The notes beneath the pieces are model-generated. The model saw only the letters and a list, made by a program, of their open reading frames with translations, was not told where the DNA came from and made no database searches. From assembly GCA_938038205.1 (NCBI GenBank), contig CALHSA010000001.1, positions 1 to 64,000 on the forward strand: 64,000 bases of DNA, written 5' to 3'. The position numbers and the translations under genes are program-made. Source of the stretch: an uncultured bacterium (lineage in GTDB: Bacteria > Bdellovibrionota_C > UBA2361 > JANWWW01). Of the stretch, positions 50,582 to 58,469 are shown in pieces (positions within the stretch are counted from its first letter, which is position 1; the number at the start of each line of letters is the position of its first letter).

Positions 50582-52087
50582 TTAAAACCTTATTCTTATG
50601 CCAGCAGATTCAATTCTTTGTCTTAGATCAGAGTAGCTTATACTCTGAACATTTACGTTAGAATCTAAAGCTAAATTAGCTGCTATAGCAGCACTTTGCC
50701 CAAGCATCATGAAAGTGGGCTCCATCCTGATCCCACTATATGCAATATACGAGGCTGATAAAGCTACTGGAACAAGAAGATTTTTGATCTCGCTTTCTCT
50801 TGGCGTAATACTTCTATACGGGATACTATAAGGCTTAAAATCGTATTCCCTTACAAAACCTTCCACTTTAACAAAACCTTCCAAATCCAACCTCTGAACT
50901 ATGTGAGATTCTATTGGACAGGTTCCCGTAGCTATTGAATCCCAGTGTCGTCTACCTTTTTGAAGATCCTGCTGTTTCATTACATAACGACCAATCATAC
51001 GCCTTGCAACTCTTACATACATTTGTTCTGGCCAGTTATTGTTATTCCTAAATTCGTCACGACAAAGACCATACTTTTTCATTTGAAGTCTTAAACTTGC
51101 TGGAACAAGGTGATCGTTAGCTAGAAAAAAAAGGAGTCCTTGGAGGTATAGTTTATGTTGTTTAAAAATTCTTTCTCTTGTTATTCCATCCGCCTCCGGA
51201 TAATCCCAGTTTTCACCAACTAAATTTGTTGAGAAAGGCCCTCTGTTATTTAAATCAAATTTCTGATTCGGTAAAGGACTTAAGTTAAGTATCTCATTAA
51301 TGCGCCTCACAGGTTTCATCCGAATATATTTTGCATGAAGAAAATATTTACTCCGGTCATAACCACTTGGCTTAGAAAAGTTAACTTTATTTGGTCCATG
51401 TGAAGTGAGACAAAGCCGAAAATTGTAAGCCATAATTTTTCTATCGCCCTGACCAGGTGGTACTACTTGGCCTGAATTAACACCAAAATACAGCCTTCCT
51501 CTTCTATCACGAGATGGTAAGTTGAAAGTTATTTGCTCCCGACCTTTACTTATTCTAAAACCTGCATAACTTTCACCATACTCGTCCTTACTCTCTCTGC
51601 CAACAGCGTAAGATACCCCTGCTTTAGCTAAAAGATCGCCTTCATAGCTAGCATCAATAAACAATCGCGCCTCCAGAAACCTCCCTGATTTTAATTTGAC
51701 CCTTATGATTTTACCATCAGATACTATGACATCTTGGATGTCAGATCTAACTATCGGAATTTCTGAGGTCATCCTTTTAAAGACTTTCAGTGCTACTTTA
51801 GGTTCAAAATTCCACGATATGGATTGATTGTACTCCTGACCAACTTTTTTAAAAAACTCTCTTGCAAGGCCGCCAATGAACCTTGGATTGCAAATATCAG
51901 ATGCCCCTAAACCATTTGTCATCATTCCGCCAATTCTCTCTAATGGCTCAATAATAACAACATGCTTATTATCCCTTTTTAATTGAATAGCCGCAGATAT
52001 TCCCGCAGGAGTAGCTCGGTAAACAACAACATCATATCCTGCCTTGAGTATCAAGGGGCAGAGAATCAGGAAAAAAAATTTATACAT
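50582..52087 (-). CDS. Exported FAD-dependent oxidoreductase (PF12831-type)
   Basis: A 501-residue FAD-dependent oxidoreductase. The N-terminal MYKFFFLILCPLILKAG looks like a signal peptide, so it may be periplasmic or surface-exposed. The dinucleotide-binding start is YDVVVYRATPAGISAAIQL, where the first Gly of the usual GxGxxG is replaced by Arg. VIIEPLERIGGMMTNGLGASD and LFIDASYEGDLLAKAGVSYAVGRES are the PF12831 family signatures. The C-terminus has RMEPTFMMLGQSAAIAA. The TTG start 21 nt upstream is rejected. The substrate is unknown. Confidence 0.85.
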   Translation of the reverse strand: MYKFFFLILCPLILKAGYDVVVYRATPAGISAAIQLKRDNKHVVIIEPLERIGGMMTNGLGASDICNPRFIGGLAREFFKKVGQEYNQSISWNFEPKVALKVFKRMTSEIPIVRSDIQDVIVSDGKIIRVKLKSGRFLEARLFIDASYEGDLLAKAGVSYAVGRESKDEYGESYAGFRISKGREQITFNLPSRDRRGRLYFGVNSGQVVPPGQGDRKIMAYNFRLCLTSHGPNKVNFSKPSGYDRSKYFLHAKYIRMKPVRRINEILNLSPLPNQKFDLNNRGPFSTNLVGENWDYPEADGITRERIFKQHKLYLQGLLFFLANDHLVPASLRLQMKKYGLCRDEFRNNNNWPEQMYVRVARRMIGRYVMKQQDLQKGRRHWDSIATGTCPIESHIVQRLDLEGFVKVEGFVREYDFKPYSIPYRSITPRESEIKNLLVPVALSASYIAYSGIRMEPTFMMLGQSAAIAANLALDSNVNVQSISYSDLRQRIESAGIRIRF

Positions 52088-52097
52088 TACAAGAAGG

Positions 52098-52439
52098 TTA
52101 AACCTCAATTTTAGATTTTACAACTTCTTTTGCTACTTTAATGAACTCATTAAGGTATTCCTCAAGCTTTGGAATATCAACAGCAGGGTTGTTCTCCTTG
52201 AGTTTAATCTCAATCTCTTTTGCAAATGCTCCAACTTTCTCACCTCCAAGGTTTAGCACGGCCCCTTTTAGACTGTGAACCTCTTTGTAGGCTTCAAATA
52301 ATTCACCCTGTTCTAGAAAATTTTTGATATTAGCAAGCTGCGCTTTTGCATTATTCTCGAGAAGGTTTAATAACTCCCATAAAAAATTTATATCTTCACC
52401 CGCTCTTAAATAAGCATCCTCATAGTTAAATATTAGCAT
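52098..52439 (-). CDS. Free-standing Hpt phosphotransfer protein
   Basis: A 113-residue histidine phosphotransfer domain. The core is EVHSLKGAVLNLGGEKVGAFAKEIE, matching HxLKGxxxxxG with the phospho-accepting His at about 56. Helices around it give a four-helix bundle. It ends 10 nt before the FAD gene and follows L28 closely, so its operon membership is loose. No kinase or receiver is adjacent. It could feed the receiver of the sigma-54 activator at 56391-57740. Confidence 0.85.
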   Translation of the reverse strand: MLIFNYEDAYLRAGEDINFLWELLNLLENNAKAQLANIKNFLEQGELFEAYKEVHSLKGAVLNLGGEKVGAFAKEIEIKLKENNPAVDIPKLEEYLNEFIKVAKEVVKSKIEV

Positions 52440-52458
52440 GTTTTATTCCAGAGGATTA

Positions 52459-52725
52459 CTACAGACCTACCAAGGATATGAGTTCTTTGTAACTGGACGG
52501 GTTTTTCTTTTTCAACCATTTAATCGTGCCTTCCAATCCAAGTTTTTGAATTAATCGTAAACCTTGCGTGGATATTGGTAGCCTTACAAACCTATTTAGC
52601 CAAGGCACGAATATTCTTTTTTTCTGTAGATTAATATTAAAAACTCTTTTCGTACGTCTGTTTGAATGGCTAACGTTATGACCTACTTGACGAATTTTTC
52701 CAGTTATAATGCATTTGCGAGCCAC
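52459..52725 (-). CDS. rpmB: Ribosomal protein bL28
   Basis: An 88-residue 50S subunit protein. It begins at GTG (MARKCIITGKIRQVGHNVSHSNRRTKRVFN), the typical L28 N-terminus with two Cys-type and basic residues. KKRIFVPWLNRFVRLPISTQGLRLIQKLG follows. A TAGAAT hexamer ends 6 nt before the GTG, so the messenger would start at the start codon. The rpmG (L33) gene that often follows is absent. Confidence 0.94.
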   Translation of the reverse strand: MARKCIITGKIRQVGHNVSHSNRRTKRVFNINLQKKRIFVPWLNRFVRLPISTQGLRLIQKLGLEGTIKWLKKKNPSSYKELISLVGL

Positions 52726-52731
52726 ATCCTT

Positions 52732-52737
52732 ATTCTA
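52732..52737 (-). promoter_or_regulatory. Probable -10 element of rpmB
   Basis: TAGAAT on the minus strand, exactly 6 nt before the GTG start of rpmB. This predicts a leaderless transcript starting on a GTG codon. Confidence 0.5.
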
Positions 52738-52756
52738 TGAAAGATTTAGTTCTGAT

Positions 52757-53614
52757 TCAATTTTTCATTAACTTAAGGCAAGTATGGATTTCTTCAACAG
52801 CACCCGTAAAACTTTTTACACTCGGGGTCTCTAGAATCATTGGTATTCTGAATAATCGGTGATCATTAAATAAATTTCTAAAGAATTCACTCTCTAATTT
52901 GCCTTTACCAATATTTTCATGTCTATCAACAAAAGAACCAAGATCACTTTTGCTGTCGTTTAGATGAATTAATCCTATTTTTTCAAAAAGATTTAACTCA
53001 TAAAGATTTTGTAAAAAATCCTCAAAATTTTCCTTTATGTTATATCCTGAGGCCCATAAATGTTGAGTATCTAAAGCTATGCCAAGGCACTCTGGATTAC
53101 TTAGTATATCAAGTATTTCTCTTAAATGTTCTAACTTAGAGCCAACAACAAATTCACGCCCAGCTGATACTTCAAGTAGAAGTGTAAGGGGCCTGTTCTT
53201 TAAAATCGGAGTGATTTGATTGATTTCTTTAGCTACTCTTGATAGTCCAGATTTAATATCAATTCTGTCTGTTATTGAGCCTGGGTGAAAAACGATAGCA
53301 GTAGCCTCAGATTTTACTAGTAGCTCTGAATATACTTGTAACGAGTAAACTGACTTTTTCCGCAAATCCTCGTTTGGTGATGCTAAGTTAATCAGGTATA
53401 TTCCGTGAAAGAAAAGTTTTTGTAAGCCAGATTCTTTAAAAGCGTTCTTTAAATCTAAAGCAAATTTATCTGTAAAAGGTTTTGTGACCCACCGCTGTGG
53501 AGCTGAGGGATGAATTTGTGCAGCAGTAATTCCAGTTGCACGAGTTATTCTAGACAGTGACTCTAACCCTTCAGATATTGGAACATGTGCTCCAAAAAAA
53601 TGTGGTTTTGACAC
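52757..53614 (-). CDS. nfo: Endonuclease IV (AP endonuclease)
   Basis: A 285-residue TIM-barrel apurinic endonuclease of base excision repair. It begins at GTG. Zinc-binding residues fall in FFHGIYLINLASPNE, VFHPGS, LLLEVSAG, ALDTQHLWASGY, LIHLNDSKSDLGSFVDRHENIGKG and ILETP. The length is normal for Nfo. A TAAACT hexamer lies 6 nt before the GTG. It diverges from trpS with 49 nt between starts. Confidence 0.94.
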   Translation of the reverse strand: MSKPHFFGAHVPISEGLESLSRITRATGITAAQIHPSAPQRWVTKPFTDKFALDLKNAFKESGLQKLFFHGIYLINLASPNEDLRKKSVYSLQVYSELLVKSEATAIVFHPGSITDRIDIKSGLSRVAKEINQITPILKNRPLTLLLEVSAGREFVVGSKLEHLREILDILSNPECLGIALDTQHLWASGYNIKENFEDFLQNLYELNLFEKIGLIHLNDSKSDLGSFVDRHENIGKGKLESEFFRNLFNDHRLFRIPMILETPSVKSFTGAVEEIHTCLKLMKN

Positions 53615-53620
53615 TAGCTA

Positions 53621-53626
53621 AGTTTA
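53621..53626 (-). promoter_or_regulatory. Probable -10 element of nfo
   Basis: TAAACT on the minus strand, 6 nt before the nfo GTG. Again the transcription start would coincide with the start codon. Confidence 0.45.
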
Positions 53627-53650
53627 AAGTTTTTCCTCTTAATGATAAAG

Positions 53651-53656
53651 TATACC
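53651..53656 (+). promoter_or_regulatory. Probable -10 element of trpS
   Basis: TATACC ends 7 nt before the GTG of trpS, giving a nearly leaderless transcript. It lies back-to-back with the nfo element. Confidence 0.45.
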
Positions 53657-53663
53657 TTATAGA

Positions 53664-54629
53664 GTGATTGCATTAACAGGAGTCAGACCCACTGGTGAAT
53701 TGCATCTTGGCAACTATTTTGGTGCTATTAAGCCTCTTCTAGATTTACAGGAAAAATACGTGATATTTTTGTTTGTAGCGGATCTTCACTCTCTTACCAC
53801 ATCCTGTGATATAGATACAATAAAAGGTAATAGCCAAAAATTATTAGCCGCTTTTAGAGCCTTAGGATTTGATCCACAAAAAACTATAATTTGGGTCCAA
53901 TCCGAAATTCCAGAAGTCTGTGAGTTAATGTATATATTATCTGCTCTTACTGGTTTTCAGTACTTGCATAAAGGTCATGCATTTAAAACAGCTTGTTTAG
54001 AAAATAAGAACCCAACTGTTGCACTTTTTCTTTATCCGGTACTTATGGCAGCAGATATATTAGCTTTTCAAGCAGATTTAGTTCCTGTTGGAGTTGACCA
54101 AAAACAACATCTAGAGATTTGCAGAGATTTAGCTGAGAAGCTCAGAAATATGTTTGGAGTAGAAACAAAAATCCCAGAGCCTTTGATTATGGAATCAACC
54201 TGCGCAGTACCTGGCGTGGATGGAAGAAAAATGTCTAAGAGCTACAAGAATACACTACCAATTTTTGCAAGTGTTGATGAGATAGTTTCTATAGTTAGGC
54301 AAGTTAAAACTGACTCAACTCCTTTGGGGAGTCCACTAAATCTTGAGAACTCCGTGCTTGGTTCATATATCAAGCTTTTGTCCAAACCAGAAGATTATGA
54401 AAAAATCAAAAAGGAAGCTTTAGCTGGTAATTATGGTTGGGGCAAAATTAAAGAGTTTGTAATTGAGCTTTTTTTATCGAAGTTCTCATACGCGAGAGAA
54501 AAATACGTTGAATTATTATCAGATCCTGCTGAGCTTTGGAATCAGGCAACTGAAGGAGCTAAAATTGCAAAAGAGAGAGCTAGAGACTTTTTGGGTTCGA
54601 TTCTAAAAAGACTAAACTCGCATGTTTAG
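53664..54629 (+). CDS. trpS: Tryptophanyl-tRNA synthetase
   Basis: A 321-residue class I synthetase that charges tRNA-Trp. The HIGH motif is HLGN at 14-17 (TGELHLGNYFGA) and the KMSKS loop is intact at 189-193. The Rossmann core and the anticodon-binding helical part are normal in length. It starts at GTG. The ABC exporter gene overlaps it by 8 nt, an odd pairing with no clear functional link. No trp biosynthesis gene is near. Confidence 0.96.
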   Translation: MIALTGVRPTGELHLGNYFGAIKPLLDLQEKYVIFLFVADLHSLTTSCDIDTIKGNSQKLLAAFRALGFDPQKTIIWVQSEIPEVCELMYILSALTGFQYLHKGHAFKTACLENKNPTVALFLYPVLMAADILAFQADLVPVGVDQKQHLEICRDLAEKLRNMFGVETKIPEPLIMESTCAVPGVDGRKMSKSYKNTLPIFASVDEIVSIVRQVKTDSTPLGSPLNLENSVLGSYIKLLSKPEDYEKIKKEALAGNYGWGKIKEFVIELFLSKFSYAREKYVELLSDPAELWNQATEGAKIAKERARDFLGSILKRLNSHV

Positions 54630-56394
54630 AAAGTTAAGGAATTTGCTGATTTTTAGTGCAGAATCAACTGTTAAATATAAATTTCAAGCTATTAGTTTTG
54701 TTTTGATTTTTTTAGTGGCTTACACTTTGGATCTTTTGGCCCCCTGGTTTTTGGGCTACATACTCCAGCATATAGCTAACACTCAGCTTGACTCCGATTC
54801 AATAAAGTATATTTTTACTCTTTTATTATGGTATGTGCTTGTAAGGGTGACTGTTGTAAGTCTTCATCATTTTGCAAGGATAATACAAATACGTACAGGA
54901 TTTGAGTCTAAATTAGAATCCTTGAAAACACTTTTGATGGCATGTTTATCGTATCCCCTGAAATGGCATTTAAAAAGACACTCGGGCGAGAATCTAAACA
55001 GAATTCACAGAGCTTCAGCTGCTGTAGAAGCGGTAATCTCAACTTATATATGGCAGATAATTGATGGTCTAGTTAAAGTTATTTTTGCTATTGCAGCTAT
55101 AGCATACTTGAATTTCAAAGTGGTTGTAATAGTCGTGCTAACGAGCACTGTTTCCGTTTACTTCATGCTAGTTTTTAACCGTAAATTGTTAGAGTACGTA
55201 AGAGCCATGAATTTTTTCTGGGATCGATTGAACAAATATTTAGTTGATACGTTAACAAACATCGTGACAGTCAAAATGCTCTCTATTGAGAACGCCTTGA
55301 ATGATAGGTTAGCCAAACTCCATCCTCAAGGTTCTAACATTTTTAAAAAGTTGCCAAAGTACATGGAATTTAAATGGGGCTCTGTGGGAATAGGTTTTGC
55401 TATCATGACGGGTCTTGCTATCATGGTTTACATACTTGATTTCAAATCTCGAGGGGAGTCAGTTGATATAGCAAAAATTTATGTCTTACTTGATTACCTT
55501 AATAGGATAAATCAAGCTATAGCGTCATTTACCGGATATTACGGAGGATTACTTGAAAGCGCTACCAATTTTGAAGAAGGTTATGAGATCTTAACAGGTA
55601 CACCTAAATATGAGCAAAAGAATTTAACAAATGGTGAGCTATTTAGATGGAATAAAATAACCATAAAACATCTTTTGTTTAGATATACCTTAAGTGATTT
55701 ATCTGGGATTGAGTGTTCTGATTTAACGATTTTAAATGGGGATAAAATTGCAGTAGTGGGATCAAGTGGAAGTGGCAAATCCACGTTAATGAAATGCCTT
55801 GCTGGATTGGTTGAACCTCAAAAATTTGAGATATACTCAGATGGGCATGAAATCTCACCAATATACTTACAGAGTCAAACTATTTTAATACCACAAGAGC
55901 CTGAGTTGTTTGCCGATACTATCAGATTCAACCTAGAATTCAATAGAGACATACCCGAAAGTACGGTATTACAGGCTCTTAGAATAGCTGAGATTGATGA
56001 GCTGATTAACAGGTTGCCACAAGGTTTGGAAACCGATCTTGGACATCAGGGATTATCGATATCGGTTGGAGAAAAGCAAAGGCTTGCTCTTGCTCGAGGG
56101 CTTATCATGGCTCATGATTATGAAATTATTCTTTTAGATGAGCCTACCTCAAGTGTTGATGCCATAACTGAGAGGCTAATTTTTTCTAAAATACTCTCAT
56201 TTTTTGCTGCAAAAACCATATTTTGTACAATTCATCGACTTAGCATGGTTAGTATCTTTGATAAAATTATAGTGGTGAAGGATGGCAAAGTGATTGAATT
56301 TGGATCTTTTGATGATCTAGTAGCACTGAGAGGTCAATTTTTTAGGCTTTGGAGTGAGTTCATAAACTCTGATCCTCAAGTTATTGTTTCTTAA
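54622..56394 (+). CDS. ABC exporter with fused membrane and ATPase domains
   Basis: A 590-residue half-transporter. Six membrane helices lie in about 20-310. The ATPase domain has Walker A GSSGSGKS at 379-386, a Q-loop with TILIPQEPELFADT, the signature GLSISVGEKQR (the usual LSGGQ altered to ISVGE) and Walker B IILLDEPTSSVD. The H-loop is TIHRLS. It acts as a homodimer or with a partner. The substrate is not evident; lipids or peptides are common. It overlaps trpS by 8 nt and the regulator gene at its end by 4 nt. Confidence 0.88.
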   Translation: MFRKLRNLLIFSAESTVKYKFQAISFVLIFLVAYTLDLLAPWFLGYILQHIANTQLDSDSIKYIFTLLLWYVLVRVTVVSLHHFARIIQIRTGFESKLESLKTLLMACLSYPLKWHLKRHSGENLNRIHRASAAVEAVISTYIWQIIDGLVKVIFAIAAIAYLNFKVVVIVVLTSTVSVYFMLVFNRKLLEYVRAMNFFWDRLNKYLVDTLTNIVTVKMLSIENALNDRLAKLHPQGSNIFKKLPKYMEFKWGSVGIGFAIMTGLAIMVYILDFKSRGESVDIAKIYVLLDYLNRINQAIASFTGYYGGLLESATNFEEGYEILTGTPKYEQKNLTNGELFRWNKITIKHLLFRYTLSDLSGIECSDLTILNGDKIAVVGSSGSGKSTLMKCLAGLVEPQKFEIYSDGHEISPIYLQSQTILIPQEPELFADTIRFNLEFNRDIPESTVLQALRIAEIDELINRLPQGLETDLGHQGLSISVGEKQRLALARGLIMAHDYEIILLDEPTSSVDAITERLIFSKILSFFAAKTIFCTIHRLSMVSIFDKIIVVKDGKVIEFGSFDDLVALRGQFFRLWSEFINSDPQVIVS

Positions 56395-57740
56395 ACAAAA
56401 TTTAATCCATATTTTTTCAGTTTCTGAATCAATGTTACCCTTGAGATACCTAATAATCTTGCCGCTTTTGATTTATTACCTTTGGAAGCTTGTAAAGCCT
56501 CTTGAAATAATGATTTCTCAATTAATGAGATTCTTCCTTCCAGGTTAAATTCCCCTGTAAAATCTGTTTGCTCTTCTTTTTGAAGAACAAAATCAATTAA
56601 ATCTGATGTTGATGTAAGATAAAATCTGTAAATAGTGTTCTCCAATTCCCTTATATTGCCGGGCCAACTGTAATTTATCAAGGAGTTTAGGCACCTTTGA
56701 GAGAAACTTTTTGGACCTAAATTAAATCTAGCTTCTGCTAATTTCAAGAAATGATTAGCAAGTTTTATAATATCCCCACTGCGTTCTCTCAAAGGCGGTA
56801 ATGTACAAGTGACTAAATTTATCCTGTAAAATAAATCCTCCCTAAAGGAACCATCCTTAACCGCGTTGAATAGATTTTTACAGGTAGCTGACACTAAACG
56901 AAAGTCAATTGGGGTTTCTTTTAAACCACCTACGCGTCGAACTTTTTTATCTTGTAGTACTCTTAAAAGTTTAGGTTGTAGATCTAAAGGCATTTCACCT
57001 ATCTCATCAAGAAACAAGGTTCCTTGATCAGCCATCTCAATTAAACCTGGTTTTGAGCTTGTTGCTCCAGAAAAAGAACCTTTCTCATATCCAAAAAGCT
57101 CAGCTTCAATTAAATCTTTTGGAAGTGCTGATATATTTACAGATACGAACTCTCCTTTTCGTGAGCTCCACTCATGAATTTTTCTAGCTACAACATCTTT
57201 ACCCACCCCCGTTTCTCCAAGGAGTAAAACGGGAGCATCAGTCTGGGAAACTCTTTTACAAATTTCCAGCGCCTCTAAAAATTTTGGGGAATCCCCAATT
57301 AAGAAATCGCAAAACGTTAGTTTTTTTAATCTTTCTGTTTCGTTTGCTAACTTGTCTGCGTAGAAGTACAAGTCTCTTAACCTTTTTGCCGCTTTAATTC
57401 TTGCAAGTATTTCTTCAGGAGTTACAGACTTATGAACAAAATCATCGATTCCTAGATCAAAAAGTTTAACAATAATGCTAACATCATCAACGCTTGATAT
57501 TAGAATGAGCGGGGTATACTTGTTTGTACTAGATTGCCTTGTAAGTTGTATAAAACTTTCTGGGGTTTCATCCAAAACCCGATAGTCGCACAGGATTAGA
57601 TCGAATTTTTGGTCTATTACATGCTTTTTACCTTCATCAATTGATGAGCAGATTAGAATATCGTATTGATAACTTAAAGCCTTTTTTAAAAAATTAGCAA
57701 AATCCTCGTCATCTTCAACGATTAAACAACTATTTTTCAT
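56391..57740 (-). CDS. Sigma-54-activator-type response regulator (NtrC family)
   Basis: A 449-residue three-domain regulator. The receiver has the acidic pocket (VEDDED), phospho-acceptor Asp52 in LCDYRV and Lys104. The AAA+ domain has Walker A GETGVGKD at 175-182, the sigma-54 contact loop GSFSGA at 221-226 (family GAFTGA) and Walker B TLFLDE at 241-246, plus WPGNIREL. A Fis-type helix-turn-helix ends the protein (NKSKAARLLGISRVTLIQKL). The ATG at 57740 is taken over a TTG six bases upstream. It would activate RpoN promoters, possibly for motility or pili. Its kinase is not in the window. Confidence 0.92.
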   Translation of the reverse strand: MKNSCLIVEDDEDFANFLKKALSYQYDILICSSIDEGKKHVIDQKFDLILCDYRVLDETPESFIQLTRQSSTNKYTPLILISSVDDVSIIVKLFDLGIDDFVHKSVTPEEILARIKAAKRLRDLYFYADKLANETERLKKLTFCDFLIGDSPKFLEALEICKRVSQTDAPVLLLGETGVGKDVVARKIHEWSSRKGEFVSVNISALPKDLIEAELFGYEKGSFSGATSSKPGLIEMADQGTLFLDEIGEMPLDLQPKLLRVLQDKKVRRVGGLKETPIDFRLVSATCKNLFNAVKDGSFREDLFYRINLVTCTLPPLRERSGDIIKLANHFLKLAEARFNLGPKSFSQRCLNSLINYSWPGNIRELENTIYRFYLTSTSDLIDFVLQKEEQTDFTGEFNLEGRISLIEKSLFQEALQASKGNKSKAARLLGISRVTLIQKLKKYGLNFV

Positions 57741-57924
57741 TTTCAATCAACGATTCTATCTCAGATAAACTTAACTCTGGACTTACTATTAAATATTTAC
57801 GATTATCTTTCTCAAAAAAACCGTATTGTGAGCTCCAAACTCTGCCTGAGGAGATTCTTTCCCTTCGGAGATATATTCCTCTTTCAAGCAGTTTCTTTCT
57901 TAATTTAGAGAGACGCTTTCTCAC
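57730..57924 (-). CDS. Small basic unknown protein upstream of the regulator
   Basis: A 64-residue protein, not recognised. The N-terminal half is strongly basic (RKRLSKLRKKLLERGIYLRRER), the C-terminal half acidic (SPELSLSEIESLIENE). It starts at GTG, with a perfect TATAAT ending 7 nt before. It overlaps the regulator gene by 11 nt, so the two are likely made together. It could be a DNA- or RNA-binding modulator of the regulator, but nothing proves a role. Confidence 0.6.
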   Translation of the reverse strand: MRKRLSKLRKKLLERGIYLRRERISSGRVWSSQYGFFEKDNRKYLIVSPELSLSEIESLIENEK

Positions 57925-57931
57925 GTAAAAA

Positions 57932-57937
57932 ATTATA
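57932..57937 (-). promoter_or_regulatory. Probable -10 element of the regulator operon
   Basis: A perfect TATAAT on the minus strand, 7 nt before the GTG of the 64-residue gene. It supports that gene being real and gives a nearly leaderless transcript. Confidence 0.55.
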
Positions 57938-58001
57938 TCAGAGTAACTTTCTTGGTCTAAGTTTGAAAAATTTGTATCTAATTTGTTAAACTAGTCGTTC
58001 A

Positions 58002-58469
58002 ATGGGCAAGGACCTAACAAAAATAAAAAAACTTGTTCAGCCCTACTCAGAGGCTGCAAAGGGGTTCTTGCCAAAACTTAAAGTCGGTGCAAGGGTTAGA
58101 GTTAACTATTTGATAACCGAAGGTAATAAAAAAAGGATTCAAGTTTTCGAAGGGATAGTTATTTCAATAAAAAAACCAGGTAATCCGGATGGAACGTTTA
58201 CTGTTAGAAAGGTATCATTTGGTGTTGGTATAGAGAGAACGTATCCAATAAACAGCCCGAACATTTCAAAAGTTGAGATTGTTTCATATGCTAAGGTTAG
58301 AAGATCAAAGCTTTACTACTTAAGAAACGCTGTCTCTAAGAAAGACTCAAGGTTAAAAACAAAATTTGTGACTTCAGGTGAGGATGTTAAGGGAGTGGTT
58401 GATCAGTCTTTTTTTGATGGTTTCTCGAGTGCTGAAGAAGCCCAGACTGAAAACGTTGATTCAAACTAA
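58002..58469 (+). CDS. rplS: Ribosomal protein bL19 with C-terminal extension
   Basis: A 155-residue 50S protein at the subunit interface. The conserved core is VGARVRVNYLITEGNKKRIQ, VFEGIVISIKKPG, TVRKVSFGVGIERTYPINSP and KVRRSKLYYLRN. L19 usually ends near residue 115; here about 40 residues follow, ending in an acidic Ser/Glu/Asp tail (GFSSAEEAQTENVDSN). A TTAAAC hexamer lies about 10 nt before the ATG with TTGAAA 17 nt further up. rpsP, rimM and trmD, common partners, are absent. Confidence 0.93.
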   Translation: MGKDLTKIKKLVQPYSEAAKGFLPKLKVGARVRVNYLITEGNKKRIQVFEGIVISIKKPGNPDGTFTVRKVSFGVGIERTYPINSPNISKVEIVSYAKVRRSKLYYLRNAVSKKDSRLKTKFVTSGEDVKGVVDQSFFDGFSSAEEAQTENVDSN

